Below, piece by piece: positions 17,811 through 26,055 of a DNA stretch of 34,587 nucleotides. Source of the DNA: JAJPXC01 sp964520525 (GTDB lineage: Bacteria > Bacteroidota > Bacteroidia > Bacteroidales > Muribaculaceae); the NCBI GenBank assembly GCA_964520525.1, contig CAZFNR010000019.1, forward strand, positions 1 through 34,587, in the 5' to 3' direction. The position numbers and the translations under genes are program-made. Position 1 is the first letter of the stretch, and every line of letters starts with the position of its first letter. Below the pieces are notes generated by a model, which ran no database searches, was not told the origin of the DNA, and was given only the letters and a program-made list of their open reading frames with translations.

Positions 17811-18008
17811 ATGAGCAAGTTGAATATATTGTACGCTTTCTTGGGTGGCGCCATCATAGGCGCAGGCGCCGCTTTGCTTTTTGCCCCTGAAAAGGGGTCG
17901 GAATTACGCTCGCAGATTAAAGAACTACTTCACAAAAAAGGTCTATGCTGTTGTGATTCAGAGGTTGATGAACTTATCGGCGAAATCTCAGATGTGGCTA
18001 AAAAATGA
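17811..18008 (+). CDS. YtxH domain protein, copy 2, with a Cys triplet
   Basis: A 65-residue paralogue of the preceding protein. It has the same plan: membrane segment at about 5-25 (GGAIIGAGAALLFAP), the E-K-G-S-E-L-R turn and a C-terminal acidic helix with VDEL. It differs in carrying three consecutive cysteines at 46-48 (GLCCCDSE) where copy 1 has a single cysteine nearby; these could bind metal, be acylated or form disulphides, which the sequence cannot decide. It is followed by a 111-base gap with a strong stem-loop, so it may end the first transcript of the four-gene cluster or be linked to the next genes by read-through. Confidence 0.8.
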   Translation: MSKLNILYAFLGGAIIGAGAALLFAPEKGSELRSQIKELLHKKGLCCCDSEVDELIGEISDVAKK

Positions 18009-18039
18009 CTTGTAGTAATTTACCGGATTTATAAATCGC

Positions 18040-18096
18040 AATCAGAGCGGAGACTGTCGATGCCATAGTGTGTAATCGGCGGCCTCTGTTCTGATT
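18040..18096 (+). promoter_or_regulatory. 13-bp stem-loop between the YtxH and holin-like genes
   Basis: Bases 18040-18052 (AATCAGAGCGGAG) pair with 18084-18096 (CTCTGTTCTGATT), with two G-U pairs and a 31-nt loop that can form a small inner hairpin. Only four T occur at its 3' edge (18095-18098), so it is a weak intrinsic terminator at best. It could be an mRNA stabiliser, processing site or attenuator between the two gene pairs. Confidence 0.5.
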
Positions 18097-18119
18097 TTAT
18101 ATGAAACCATCGGATTCTT

Positions 18120-18503
18120 ATGGGGCTATCATCAAACGATAATTCATCATTCACTGCCTTTTGGCATTTTATTCAGAGGCTTTGCAGGCTGTATGTGTCA
18201 AGGGCGAGTCTCGATTTCGCTGAAAAATTGGCACGATTGTTCTCAGGGGTAGCTTTGGCCTTGATTGTACTGATTCTTGGCATATGCGTTATGGCGTTTT
18301 TGACGCTTGCGCTAAGTGCGGTTCTCACCGATCTCCTTCCAGACTACTGGAGCTGTCTTATTATTGGCGGGTTCTTCGTAATCGTTATTCTTTTGTTAAT
18401 CGCTTTGCGGGGCCCGATTTTGATTAACCCGATTACTCGGTTTGTATCCAGAATTATTGTTGAATCACCTTTAAACAACACTCCTGACGATGAGCAAGGT
18501 TAA
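18120..18503 (+). CDS. holin-like membrane protein (Phage_holin_3_6 / DUF1469 type)
   Basis: A 127-residue protein with two long adjacent transmembrane helices (about 43-68 and 77-101) between an N-terminal amphipathic region and a charged tail. This arrangement matches the superfamily to which E. coli YqjE belongs, named for phage holins but mostly found in chromosomal stress genes. Nothing phage-related lies nearby, so lysis is unlikely. It follows two YtxH genes and overlaps the next gene by 14 bases. In E. coli, yqjD (a membrane-anchored ribosome-binding protein), yqjE and yqjK form a comparable set, so a membrane-stress or growth-arrest role is inferred from that analogy only. Confidence 0.7.
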   Translation: MGLSSNDNSSFTAFWHFIQRLCRLYVSRASLDFAEKLARLFSGVALALIVLILGICVMAFLTLALSAVLTDLLPDYWSCLIIGGFFVIVILLLIALRGPILINPITRFVSRIIVESPLNNTPDDEQG

Positions 18504-18771
18504 TGCCGGCAACCGGGTACTGGCTGAAAAAAAATGGCGTGGATATTCGTTAGACGAACTGCGTTACCGTCGTGCTCTTAATGAAGTTGAAATTGCCGTT
18601 GAAAAAGATAAATTGATCAGGCGGGTAAGTTGGGCATCGCCTCTGAACGAAACCGGGATATCAATGTTGGCGAAAGCTATAGAGGCGTTGTCCTACATGG
18701 ACTATGTTATTATCGCTTTTAAGCTTGCGACACGCATGGCAAAACTTTATAGAGCTTTGAAACGTAGGTGA
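18490..18771 (+). CDS. small basic protein of the YtxH-holin cluster
   Basis: A 93-residue protein with many Lys and Arg (tail KLYRALKRR) and no signal peptide. It opens with a charged helical region containing GYSLDELRYRRALNEVEIAVEKDKL; residues about 58-83 are moderately hydrophobic and amphipathic. It starts 14 bases before the holin-like gene ends, so the two are translationally coupled, and it occupies the position of yqjK in the E. coli yqjDEK set. I do not recognise the family. Association with the membrane or with the holin-like partner is inferred from coupling. Its stop is one base from the end of the convergent gene. Confidence 0.7.
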   Translation: MSKVNAGNRVLAEKKWRGYSLDELRYRRALNEVEIAVEKDKLIRRVSWASPLNETGISMLAKAIEALSYMDYVIIAFKLATRMAKLYRALKRR

Positions 18772-18772
18772 A

Positions 18773-19303
18773 CTATCGGTTGAGGCTCTGATTTTGGCAA
18801 TCGCAAAGCCATTTTATGAATAATGTCGACTCGGCCCGCGATTGTAACGCCTCGTGAGGTATGAATATGAAATCATATGGCGTGTCGCCCCACTCGATTG
18901 TCAACCCCTTGCGAGTGATAGAGTATTTGACATTTCGGTCAAATACTATTGTTTCGGCAGGCGGTGCGGGTGCTTCGCTATCGTTAAGTTGAAAATACGT
19001 GATTGTCATTTCCCGTGCGGTTGCGGCGACCGAGTAACTGAACACCGCTTTTCGCGCTTGGCTGCGCAGGACATATCGGCCTAAAAGCAACAGCAGCAGT
19101 GATGGATAACAGAGCAACAGCAGCATGAACGCAACCAACAGCCATGCGTGATTGACTGTGAGTCCGAGTGCTACGGGGACGGCGATAGGGATTAGCAGTG
19201 CCCACCAGCGGCGTTCCAACCAGTGTGTGGCTATATGTGCGATGTATCGGCTGGTCGAGCCGCGGATAACTTCGGTTTTTATTATTGATTGCGACGGAAT
19301 CAT
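18773..19303 (-). CDS. two-helix membrane protein with cytoplasmic beta-rich domain (YcxB-like plan)
   Basis: A 176-residue protein of unknown function. The start is placed at the ATG 19303, because the frame's extension to 19309 would use a TTG that lies within the promoter's -7 box. Two hydrophobic helices (about 33-50 and 52-75, the latter very leucine-rich) are followed by a soluble domain of alternating strands with TIVFDRNVKYSITRKGLTIEWG and FIFIPHEAL. This resembles YcxB-type proteins, but no diagnostic motif is certain. It is transcribed divergently from mutS2, with predicted promoter elements so close to its ATG that the mRNA may be leaderless. Confidence 0.7.
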   Translation of the reverse strand: MIPSQSIIKTEVIRGSTSRYIAHIATHWLERRWWALLIPIAVPVALGLTVNHAWLLVAFMLLLLCYPSLLLLLLGRYVLRSQARKAVFSYSVAATAREMTITYFQLNDSEAPAPPAETIVFDRNVKYSITRKGLTIEWGDTPYDFIFIPHEALQSRAESTLFIKWLCDCQNQSLNR

Positions 19304-19306
19304 ACA

Positions 19307-19337
19307 CAAAATTACTAATTTTGCGTTTAATTTTCAA
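19307..19337. promoter_or_regulatory. symmetric divergent promoters: mutS2 (+) and the YcxB-like gene (-)
   Basis: CAAAATTA-C-TAATTTTG at 19307-19323 is an inverted repeat of 8-base arms around one base, and each arm is a perfect TAnnTTTG box on its own strand. For the minus strand, TTG at 19337-19335 lies 20 bases upstream of the box, the ideal spacing. For the plus strand no TTG is at the right place. Predicted starts are near 19302 (minus) and 19328 (plus, 31-nt leader to mutS2). Confidence 0.55.
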
Positions 19338-19358
19338 GTCTGAACGTTATAAGCCGAA

Positions 19359-21806
19359 ATGACATATCCAACTAATTTTGAAGATAAGGTAGGTTTTAAA
19401 CAAGTTAGAGCGATGGTAGCCGCCCTTACTGTTTCCCCGCTGGGGGCAAACGAGGTGGCGGCGATGACATTCTCCAATAATCCCGACGAGGTCAGGGACC
19501 GGCTTGAGGAAACTGACGAGATGCTTCGCATTGAGGACGGTGAGAATCTGTTCCCGATTGATAATTTGCGTGATGTGACAAACTCGTTAAAAACGATTAC
19601 CGTCGCCGGAACCTACCTCACGTTGAAAGAGTTGATTTCTCTGAACAAGTCTTTGGCTGCCGTATCGGAGGTGGCAGCGTTTATGTCGTCGCGGCGCAGT
19701 GACAACGGTGTGTCCAAATATCCTCGTCTCGACGCCAAGGTGGCATTCCTCGGTGAGTTCCATGCCATTACGAGACTGATTGGAGGTATTCTCGATTCTT
19801 ATGGCAACATAAAAGACAATGCTTCGCCTCAACTTCAGGAGATACGGAGTCGGTTGGCATCGTTGTCAGGCACAATCAACTCTATAATGCGGCGTGTGAT
19901 GGCCAATGCTGTCAAGGAGGGCTATATTGAGCAGGATGTCGCTCCGTCGGTTCGAGATGGTCGATTAGTGATTCCTGTTGCCCCGATGCACAAGCGTAAA
20001 ATAAAGGGAATTGTGCATGATGAATCGGCTTCGGGAAAAACTTTTTTTATCGAACCCGCCGAAATTGTAGAGGCGAATAACCGCTTGCGTGAGCTTGAAA
20101 TGGACGAACGGCATGAGATAATAAGGATTCTCACCGAGATAGCCGATAAGATACGTCCCGAGATTCCAGCGATGCTCGACACTTACGCCATGATGGGTGA
20201 GCTGGATTTTATTAGGGCGAAAGCTCGTTTCGCTCGCTCGATTGACGCTCATTTACCTCATTTGAGCGACAAACGTGAAATGGAATGGTATCATGCGACT
20301 CACCCCGTCTTGCTTGAATCTTTAAGGCGGCAGGATAAAGAAATAGTACCTCTCGACATAACATTGGTTCCCGAAAAACGCATTTTGCTTATATCAGGCC
20401 CTAATGCCGGCGGTAAATCAGTGTGTCTGAAAACGGTAGGTATAGTGCAATATATGTCGCAATGCGGACTCTTGCCGCCTGTCTATGAAAATTCCCATAT
20501 CGGAATCTTCGACGACATATTTATCGACATTGGTGATAACCAGTCCATAGAAGATGACTTGAGTACCTACAGTTCTCATCTCAACAACATGAAACATTTT
20601 CTCCGCAGGGGGAGTGCCGGAACTTTGTTGCTCATTGATGAATTCGGGTCGGGTACGGAGCCGCTTATCGGTGGTGCGCTCGCACAAGCAATCTTGAAAG
20701 AATTCAACCGAATGAAGATGTGGGGGGTAGTGACGACACACTATCAGAACTTGAAACAGTTGGCCGATGAAACCGATGGGCTGGTCAACGGTTCGATGCT
20801 CTATGACCGCCAGCAGATGCGACCGTTGTTTAAATTGTCGATTGGAAATGCCGGAAGCTCGTTTGCAATTGAGATTGCCCGTAAGATTGGGTTGCCGCGT
20901 GAGATTATCGACGATGCGAGTGAGATAGCCGGTAGTGATTATATCAACCTTGACCGGTATCTACTCGACGTGGCGCGCGACAAACGATATTGGGAAAACA
21001 AGCGCAACTCAATTAAGGAAAAAGAGAAAAAGGTCGATCAGGTGCTTGCCCGCTATCAAGAGGATGCTAATCAGCTCAGGGAAAAGCGCAGGGAGATTAT
21101 CACCGAAGCGCAAGCTGAGGCCAAACGTATAATCGAAAACAGTAATTCGACCATAGAGCGCGCCATTCACGATATTCGCAAATCTCAAGCCGAGCGTGAA
21201 AAAACCATGGAGGCGCGGCGCAAACTGGCGGAGGAGAAATCGCGGCTTTCGATTGACGAAGCCTCTGAGCATCCGCTATTGGCTAAAGCGCCCAAACCCA
21301 AAAAGAAAAAGACTTCGCCTACCGTCCCATCTGATGCCTCAGCGGTAAAGGTTGGCGACAATGTGAAACTCGATGGACAAGGGACTGTCGGTCAGGTGCT
21401 CGAAATTAGTGGCAATCAAGCCGTGGTGGCCTTCGGAATGTTGAAAACATCCGTAAAACTCAACCGTTTGAAGCCGACGTTGGCAAAGATTGCGTCACCT
21501 ACTAATAAATCATCGTTTGTCAGTTCCTCGACTGCCGACCGGTTGCGCGACAAGCAACTGCAATTCAAGCAGGAGATTGATGTCAGAGGGATGCGCGCCG
21601 ATGAGGCTTTGCAGGCGGTGACTTATTTCCTCGACGATGCTATTCAGTTCAATACGCGACAGGTCAGGATACTCCACGGCACTGGCACGGGGATATTAAG
21701 ACAGGTGCTTCGCAAGTATATTGATACGGTTCCCGGAGTGAGAAGCTATCGTGACGAGCATGTACAGTTCGGTGGAGCGGGCATAACCATAGTCGAGTTG
21801 GCGTGA
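19359..21806 (+). CDS. mutS2: MutS2 ATPase with C-terminal Smr endonuclease domain
   Basis: An 815-residue MutS2. It lacks the mismatch-recognition domain of MutS and has the core/clamp region (1-310), the ATPase with Walker A GPNAGGKS at 347-354 and the Walker B region LLLIDEFGSGTEP, a long charged coiled coil (about 530-640), a KOW-like segment (about 660-710) and a C-terminal Smr domain (about 740-815) with DVRGMR and LHGTGTG. MutS2 suppresses homologous recombination in Helicobacter and Thermus and acts on collided ribosomes in Bacillus; which applies in Bacteroidales is unknown. All domains are present and full length. The convergent feoB ends 13 bases downstream. Confidence 0.95.
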   Translation: MTYPTNFEDKVGFKQVRAMVAALTVSPLGANEVAAMTFSNNPDEVRDRLEETDEMLRIEDGENLFPIDNLRDVTNSLKTITVAGTYLTLKELISLNKSLAAVSEVAAFMSSRRSDNGVSKYPRLDAKVAFLGEFHAITRLIGGILDSYGNIKDNASPQLQEIRSRLASLSGTINSIMRRVMANAVKEGYIEQDVAPSVRDGRLVIPVAPMHKRKIKGIVHDESASGKTFFIEPAEIVEANNRLRELEMDERHEIIRILTEIADKIRPEIPAMLDTYAMMGELDFIRAKARFARSIDAHLPHLSDKREMEWYHATHPVLLESLRRQDKEIVPLDITLVPEKRILLISGPNAGGKSVCLKTVGIVQYMSQCGLLPPVYENSHIGIFDDIFIDIGDNQSIEDDLSTYSSHLNNMKHFLRRGSAGTLLLIDEFGSGTEPLIGGALAQAILKEFNRMKMWGVVTTHYQNLKQLADETDGLVNGSMLYDRQQMRPLFKLSIGNAGSSFAIEIARKIGLPREIIDDASEIAGSDYINLDRYLLDVARDKRYWENKRNSIKEKEKKVDQVLARYQEDANQLREKRREIITEAQAEAKRIIENSNSTIERAIHDIRKSQAEREKTMEARRKLAEEKSRLSIDEASEHPLLAKAPKPKKKKTSPTVPSDASAVKVGDNVKLDGQGTVGQVLEISGNQAVVAFGMLKTSVKLNRLKPTLAKIASPTNKSSFVSSSTADRLRDKQLQFKQEIDVRGMRADEALQAVTYFLDDAIQFNTRQVRILHGTGTGILRQVLRKYIDTVPGVRSYRDEHVQFGGAGITIVELA

Positions 21807-21819
21807 TTGTCGGGTGAGG

Positions 21820-24201
21820 CTAAAACAATAGCGCAATGTGATAGACGATGAATGAAACACCCCATGCCACGGCTGTGTTGTAGACTGCTGAGAATACTCC
21901 GTAACGAAGTTTCTCGGTCTCTTTTACAATCGCCGTGATGGTGGCGAGACAAGGGCAATAAAGCAATATGAAAATCATGAACGCCAATGCCGATGCGGGG
22001 GTGAAGTCAGGTTCGCCGGTTGGTGTCGCCGTCGAAATGATGCGGGAGCCCAAGGCGTTGTCTGTCGCCTCCTCGTCACCGGTGTAAAGAACTCCGAGTG
22101 TCGATACCACTATTTCTTTGGCGGGGACCCCGGCGAGTGCGGCTACCGATGCCTTCCAACTCATCCCTATGGGCGACATGGCGGGTTCTATGGCTTTCCC
22201 CATCATGCACAGGTATGAATCACCAGCCTCGATTTCTGTGCCGGCTGATGCCGATTGCTGCGTGTCGTCGCTGTCATAGTGGGGAAAATAGTTTAATGCC
22301 CAGACGATAATGCTCGCTACGAGAATGATGCCCCCCATCTTTTTAAGATACTGTTCCCCTTTCCACCACATACGTCTCAGCGACGATTTCAGAGTAGGGA
22401 TGCGGTATGGTGGCAACTCCATGACAAAAGGGGTCTCATCTTTTTTGAAATGGAATCGGCGCAATAGCTTGGCCGTTATGACCGCTACTATTATACCGAG
22501 CATATAAAGGCAGAAAAATACTATACCCGCATGGGCCGGGAAAAATGTGCCTATCAGCAACACATATATGGGAAGTCTTGCCGAACACGACATGAACGGA
22601 TTAATCAAGATTGTTATAAGACGGCTGCTGCGGCTTTCGATTGAGCGTGAAGCCATGATAGCGGGAACGTTGCACCCGAATCCCATGACTAACGGTATGA
22701 ACGACTTCCCGTGAAGACCTATGCGGTGCATCATCTTATCCATGATGAACGCCGCGCGGGCCATATAGCCCGATTCCTCCATGAATGAGATGAAAAAATA
22801 AAGAATCAAGATGTTGGGAAGAAACACTATTACGCCCCCGACTCCACCTATAACTCCATCGGCTATGAGAGCCTTTAGCGCGCCGTCGGGAAAGTGGTTC
22901 CGCACCAAACTCGTCAACCACGATACCCCGCTTTCAATCCACTCTTGGGGATAAGCTCCGACAGCAAACGTGGCCCAAAACATAAAGAACATTATGGCCA
23001 GAAAAATCGGAAACCCGAAAAGCCTGTTGGTGACAAACGCGTCGATTATTCGGGTATTGCTTTGAGTGTCCTCATTGCGCTCCACCATGGTCTCGGCGAG
23101 CGCTCCCGCTATGAACCCGTATTTTTCGTTGGCTATTATCGAGGATATATCCTCTTGGTGATAATTTTCGATGAGCTCGAGCTTTTTATCGCGCAGTTCG
23201 AAAATCTCTGAACACAACGGGGTTTCCTTCACAATCTCCTCAACCTCATGGTCCCGCTCAAGAAGCTTGATAGCCAAGTAGCGGGGTGAGAAATGCTTTG
23301 AGATGTAGGGGTCCTCTTTGAGTTTGTCTTTTATCTCAGTCAGGCTTTCTTCCACATCGTGTCCGAGGTTGACATGGATATGTCTGACCGTTTTGTCTCT
23401 ACCCTCAAACACATTGATGATGGTGTCGCAGACATCGTTGATTCCCTTTCCGGTGCGTGCCACTGTCGGCACAATCGGCACTCCTATCATCTCTCCGAGC
23501 GTCTTGTAATCGAGGTCGGTGCCCGAACGCTTGATTTCGTCATACATATTGAGGGCGATGACCATGCTGCGGTCCATATTAATCAGCTCGGTGGTCAGAT
23601 ACAGGTTACGCTCAAGGTTTGACGCGTCGACCACGTTCAGTATAATGTCGGGGTTCTGGTCTCGCAGATAACGGCGCACATAAAGCTCCTCAGGCGAATA
23701 TGCCGCAAGTGAGTATGTGCCCGGGAGATCCACCATGTTAAATGTGTATCCCTTGTATTTGAAATGGCCGTTTTTGGCATCGACTGTAACCCCGCTATAG
23801 TTGCCGACATGCTCTTTGGCTCCGGCGGCAATATTGAAAAACGATGTCTTTCCGCAGTTGGGATTGCCTATCAACGCTACGTTTATGATACGGCTCTCGC
23901 GGTCAAAGTCGGGGTGGGTGATGTCAGAGTCTGTGATGGTATTCGTATGTGCCATTTTGCTGATTAACTCACCGTCGCTTAATGGCAGAATTTCGATCAT
24001 GTGGGCTTCGCTTAGCCTCAGCGATACCTCATATCCCATCAACCGGTATTTGACCGGATCTTTCATCGGCGCGCTCAAAAGTGCCGAAATTTTCCGGCCT
24101 CTGACAAATCCCATCTCGATGACTCGTTTGCGAAACGCTCCGTGGCCCAATATCTTTGTTATTACCCCCGATTGCCCGGGCTTAAGTTCTGATAGCCTCA
24201 T
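21820..24201 (-). CDS. feoB: FeoA-FeoB fusion ferrous iron transporter
   Basis: A 793-residue fusion in which residues 1-75 are an FeoA (SH3-like) domain and the rest is FeoB. The cytoplasmic G domain shows G1 GNPNCGKTS at 112-120, G3 DLPGTYSL and G4 NMYD. It is followed by the helical linker and the membrane part with Gate motifs (for example the segment MGFGCNVPAIMASR) and about eight transmembrane helices. The protein imports Fe(II), the available form in the anaerobic gut. FeoA-FeoB fusions are common in Bacteroidetes. The gene has its own promoter with ideal -33/-7 spacing. No evident Fur box was found by eye. Confidence 0.96.
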   Translation of the reverse strand: MRLSELKPGQSGVITKILGHGAFRKRVIEMGFVRGRKISALLSAPMKDPVKYRLMGYEVSLRLSEAHMIEILPLSDGELISKMAHTNTITDSDITHPDFDRESRIINVALIGNPNCGKTSFFNIAAGAKEHVGNYSGVTVDAKNGHFKYKGYTFNMVDLPGTYSLAAYSPEELYVRRYLRDQNPDIILNVVDASNLERNLYLTTELINMDRSMVIALNMYDEIKRSGTDLDYKTLGEMIGVPIVPTVARTGKGINDVCDTIINVFEGRDKTVRHIHVNLGHDVEESLTEIKDKLKEDPYISKHFSPRYLAIKLLERDHEVEEIVKETPLCSEIFELRDKKLELIENYHQEDISSIIANEKYGFIAGALAETMVERNEDTQSNTRIIDAFVTNRLFGFPIFLAIMFFMFWATFAVGAYPQEWIESGVSWLTSLVRNHFPDGALKALIADGVIGGVGGVIVFLPNILILYFFISFMEESGYMARAAFIMDKMMHRIGLHGKSFIPLVMGFGCNVPAIMASRSIESRSSRLITILINPFMSCSARLPIYVLLIGTFFPAHAGIVFFCLYMLGIIVAVITAKLLRRFHFKKDETPFVMELPPYRIPTLKSSLRRMWWKGEQYLKKMGGIILVASIIVWALNYFPHYDSDDTQQSASAGTEIEAGDSYLCMMGKAIEPAMSPIGMSWKASVAALAGVPAKEIVVSTLGVLYTGDEEATDNALGSRIISTATPTGEPDFTPASALAFMIFILLYCPCLATITAIVKETEKLRYGVFSAVYNTAVAWGVSFIVYHIALLF

Positions 24202-24277
24202 AGTTACGTTATGTCATGCCGAATTTGTTTTGCGGTCTGAGTTTATACAGCCGCGACTGCATTCTGCTTTTGAAACG

Positions 24278-24308
24278 CAAAAGTAGTCAATTAAATAAAA
24301 AAAGACAA
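24278..24308 (-). promoter_or_regulatory. promoter of feoB (TTG-N20-TAnnTTTG)
   Basis: On the minus strand, TTG at 24308-24306 and TACTTTTG at 24285-24278 are separated by exactly 20 bases. Predicted start near 24273 gives a leader of about 70 nt before the ATG at 24201, long enough for additional control, though I see no strong structure in it. Confidence 0.65.
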
Positions 24309-24344
24309 TACCAAAAATAGAGTAGGGGATAATCCGTAGGTCAA

Positions 24345-24869
24345 TCAATAATCATCTTCAGAATCAGCGCAATTGTATTTGAGGTGGTTGAGCGCTCTAA
24401 GCACGTTGCATAGCGTTTGCCCCCAATATGCGCCGAACTCCTCTTTGACAGCCGCTATTGACGATAATATAAATTCCTCAGGCGAGTCCTTTACCATGGC
24501 GAGGAAGTTGTAAAGAGCCTGAAATATGTCTGCGAGGCATTCTGATATAGATGCGGCTATCGGGGTGTCGGAGTATTTCATATCCTCCTCAAACACTTCG
24601 AGATATATGTCAGCAGGCCCCATCAGAGATTCGATGTCGCGCCTGATTGAATCGTAATAATCCTCGTCGAGCGAACTTTCTATATATGAATCATAGCCTG
24701 ATTCCCCTGCGTCAAGGTCCGATGCGGAAATGTATATCCTCGGTAGCAATCTGAGCATATTGGCGATGAACTCATTGCGCGATGATTCGCCTGCTCCTTC
24801 CAATGCTTTGCAATACTCATTGCATAGCCCTATGAATGCGATTGAATTGGTGGTTAGAAGTCCTGACAT
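24345..24869 (-). CDS. DUF5063 family acidic protein
   Basis: A 174-residue, strongly acidic, mainly helical cytoplasmic protein without signal peptide. The segment from NSIAFIGLCNEYCKAL through LLPRIYISA to the closing WGQTLCNVLRALNHLKYN matches the DUF5063 pattern, a Bacteroidetes-enriched family without known function. It overlaps the end of nadD by 16 bases and is therefore translationally coupled to the yicC-gmk-nadD unit, which suggests expression with, but not necessarily a role in, nucleotide metabolism. Confidence 0.75.
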   Translation of the reverse strand: MSGLLTTNSIAFIGLCNEYCKALEGAGESSRNEFIANMLRLLPRIYISASDLDAGESGYDSYIESSLDEDYYDSIRRDIESLMGPADIYLEVFEEDMKYSDTPIAASISECLADIFQALYNFLAMVKDSPEEFILSSIAAVKEEFGAYWGQTLCNVLRALNHLKYNCADSEDDY

Positions 24870-25459
24870 TTGGCGGCCTGTTTATAAAGGGAGTGATTGG
24901 TAATATATTTATATACTCCTGAGGGTAAGAAATAGTTCATGTTTTTTCCCTCGGAAATAGATTTTCTGATAAAACTGCTGGAAATTTCGATAATAGGGGC
25001 ATCATTCACAAAACTCACATTGGGGTCGTCAATCCCTTCGGTTATCTCATATCCCGGTCGTGGATATACTATGACTCCGAAACGTTCCATAATTATGTCA
25101 TAATCTTTCCAACGGCTGAAATTAAGCCAGTTATCGCTACCGATGATTATGCTGAACCGATAATCAGGGAATCGCCTCTGGAGTGTTGTCAGAGTGTCGA
25201 TTGTATATGACGGGCGGGGCATTGACAACTCAATGTCACACACTTCAATATAGTCACACCCCTCAACGGCGATTTTCAGCATATCGAGACGGCAACAGTC
25301 GTCAATCAGCTCTTCGCGGTTACGTTTTAGCGGATTCAGAGGTGACAATGTCATCCACACCTCATCTAAGCCCGTGAATTGGCTCAGAAAACTCGCAAGC
25401 ATAGTGTGCCCGATATGCACCGGGTTGAACGAGCCTCCGAATATTCCGATATGCTTCAA
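24854..25459 (-). CDS. nadD: nicotinate-nucleotide adenylyltransferase, TTG start
   Basis: Transfers AMP from ATP to nicotinate mononucleotide in NAD synthesis. The 201-residue protein has the nucleotidyltransferase signature GGSFNPVHIGH at 8-18, SIIIGSDNWLNFSRW in the middle and the C-terminal ISSSFIRKSI that replaces the usual ISST-x-IR. The start is TTG at 25459: the signature follows within 8 codons, no ATG precedes it in frame, and the TTG overlaps the gmk stop (TTGA). The 4-base overlap indicates translational coupling to gmk. The downstream DUF5063 gene overlaps its end. Confidence 0.93.
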   Translation of the reverse strand: MKHIGIFGGSFNPVHIGHTMLASFLSQFTGLDEVWMTLSPLNPLKRNREELIDDCCRLDMLKIAVEGCDYIEVCDIELSMPRPSYTIDTLTTLQRRFPDYRFSIIIGSDNWLNFSRWKDYDIIMERFGVIVYPRPGYEITEGIDDPNVSFVNDAPIIEISSSFIRKSISEGKNMNYFLPSGVYKYITNHSLYKQAAKCQDF

Positions 25460-26040
25460 ATCTTTGTTGGGGCGTTTAGAAATTCCTTAATGCTATCTGA
25501 AGTGTCATTGATTGCCTTATCGAGGTCATCATTGACCACGGTCACGTCATATTGCGGAGCGAATGTTAGCTCAAATGCCGCGCGTCCCACGCGTTCCTCT
25601 ATGACCTCGTCTGAGTCAGTGGCTCGCCCCGTCAGTCGCTGCCGCAGGGCGTCGATTGACGGCGGCATGATGAAAATGCTCACGGCATCCTCTCCATACA
25701 GCGACTTGACATTGACACCACCCTTCACGTCGATGTCGAGGACCACGTTGTGCCCCTCATTGCAGATGCGCTCGATTTCACTTTTCAATGTCCCGTAAAA
25801 CCTGCCGGGATACACCTCCTCATACTCTACAAAGGCATCGGCGGCTATAGCTTGACGGAACTCATCCTCGCTCATGAAGAAATACTCCTTCCCGTCGGTT
25901 TCCCCGGCTCTTGGCTGGCGTGATGTAGCCGAAACCGAAAACTGCATATCAATTTCACCCTTCGCCATTAGGGCTTTGATAATAGTCGACTTCCCGCACC
26001 CTGAAGGAGCTGAGATTATAATGATTTTTCCTCTCTTCAT
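25456..26040 (-). CDS. gmk: guanylate kinase
   Basis: Phosphorylates GMP to GDP with ATP, an essential step of nucleotide metabolism. The 194-residue protein is of normal length. It opens with the P-loop ISAPSGCGKST at about 9-19, followed by the GMP-binding segments SATSRQPRAGE and DGKEYFFMS, then VVLDIDVKGG, IMPPS and the lid LRQRLTGRATDS. It lies between yicC (15 bases upstream) and nadD (4-base overlap) in one operon, an order common in Bacteroidetes. Nothing is unusual. Confidence 0.97.
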   Translation of the reverse strand: MKRGKIIIISAPSGCGKSTIIKALMAKGEIDMQFSVSATSRQPRAGETDGKEYFFMSEDEFRQAIAADAFVEYEEVYPGRFYGTLKSEIERICNEGHNVVLDIDVKGGVNVKSLYGEDAVSIFIMPPSIDALRQRLTGRATDSDEVIEERVGRAAFELTFAPQYDVTVVNDDLDKAINDTSDSIKEFLNAPTKI

Positions 26041-26055
26041 ATCTTATGCGCTCAC

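Noticed and set aside
18223..18245. TTGGCACG-like sequence in the holin-like gene, first read as a second sigma-54 promoter
   Set aside because: The -12 half is TTCT rather than TTGC, and it lies inside a coding sequence.
18120..18503. Prophage lysis cassette suggested by the holin-like protein
   Set aside because: No endolysin, phage structural gene, integrase or attachment site is nearby, and the family is common outside phages.
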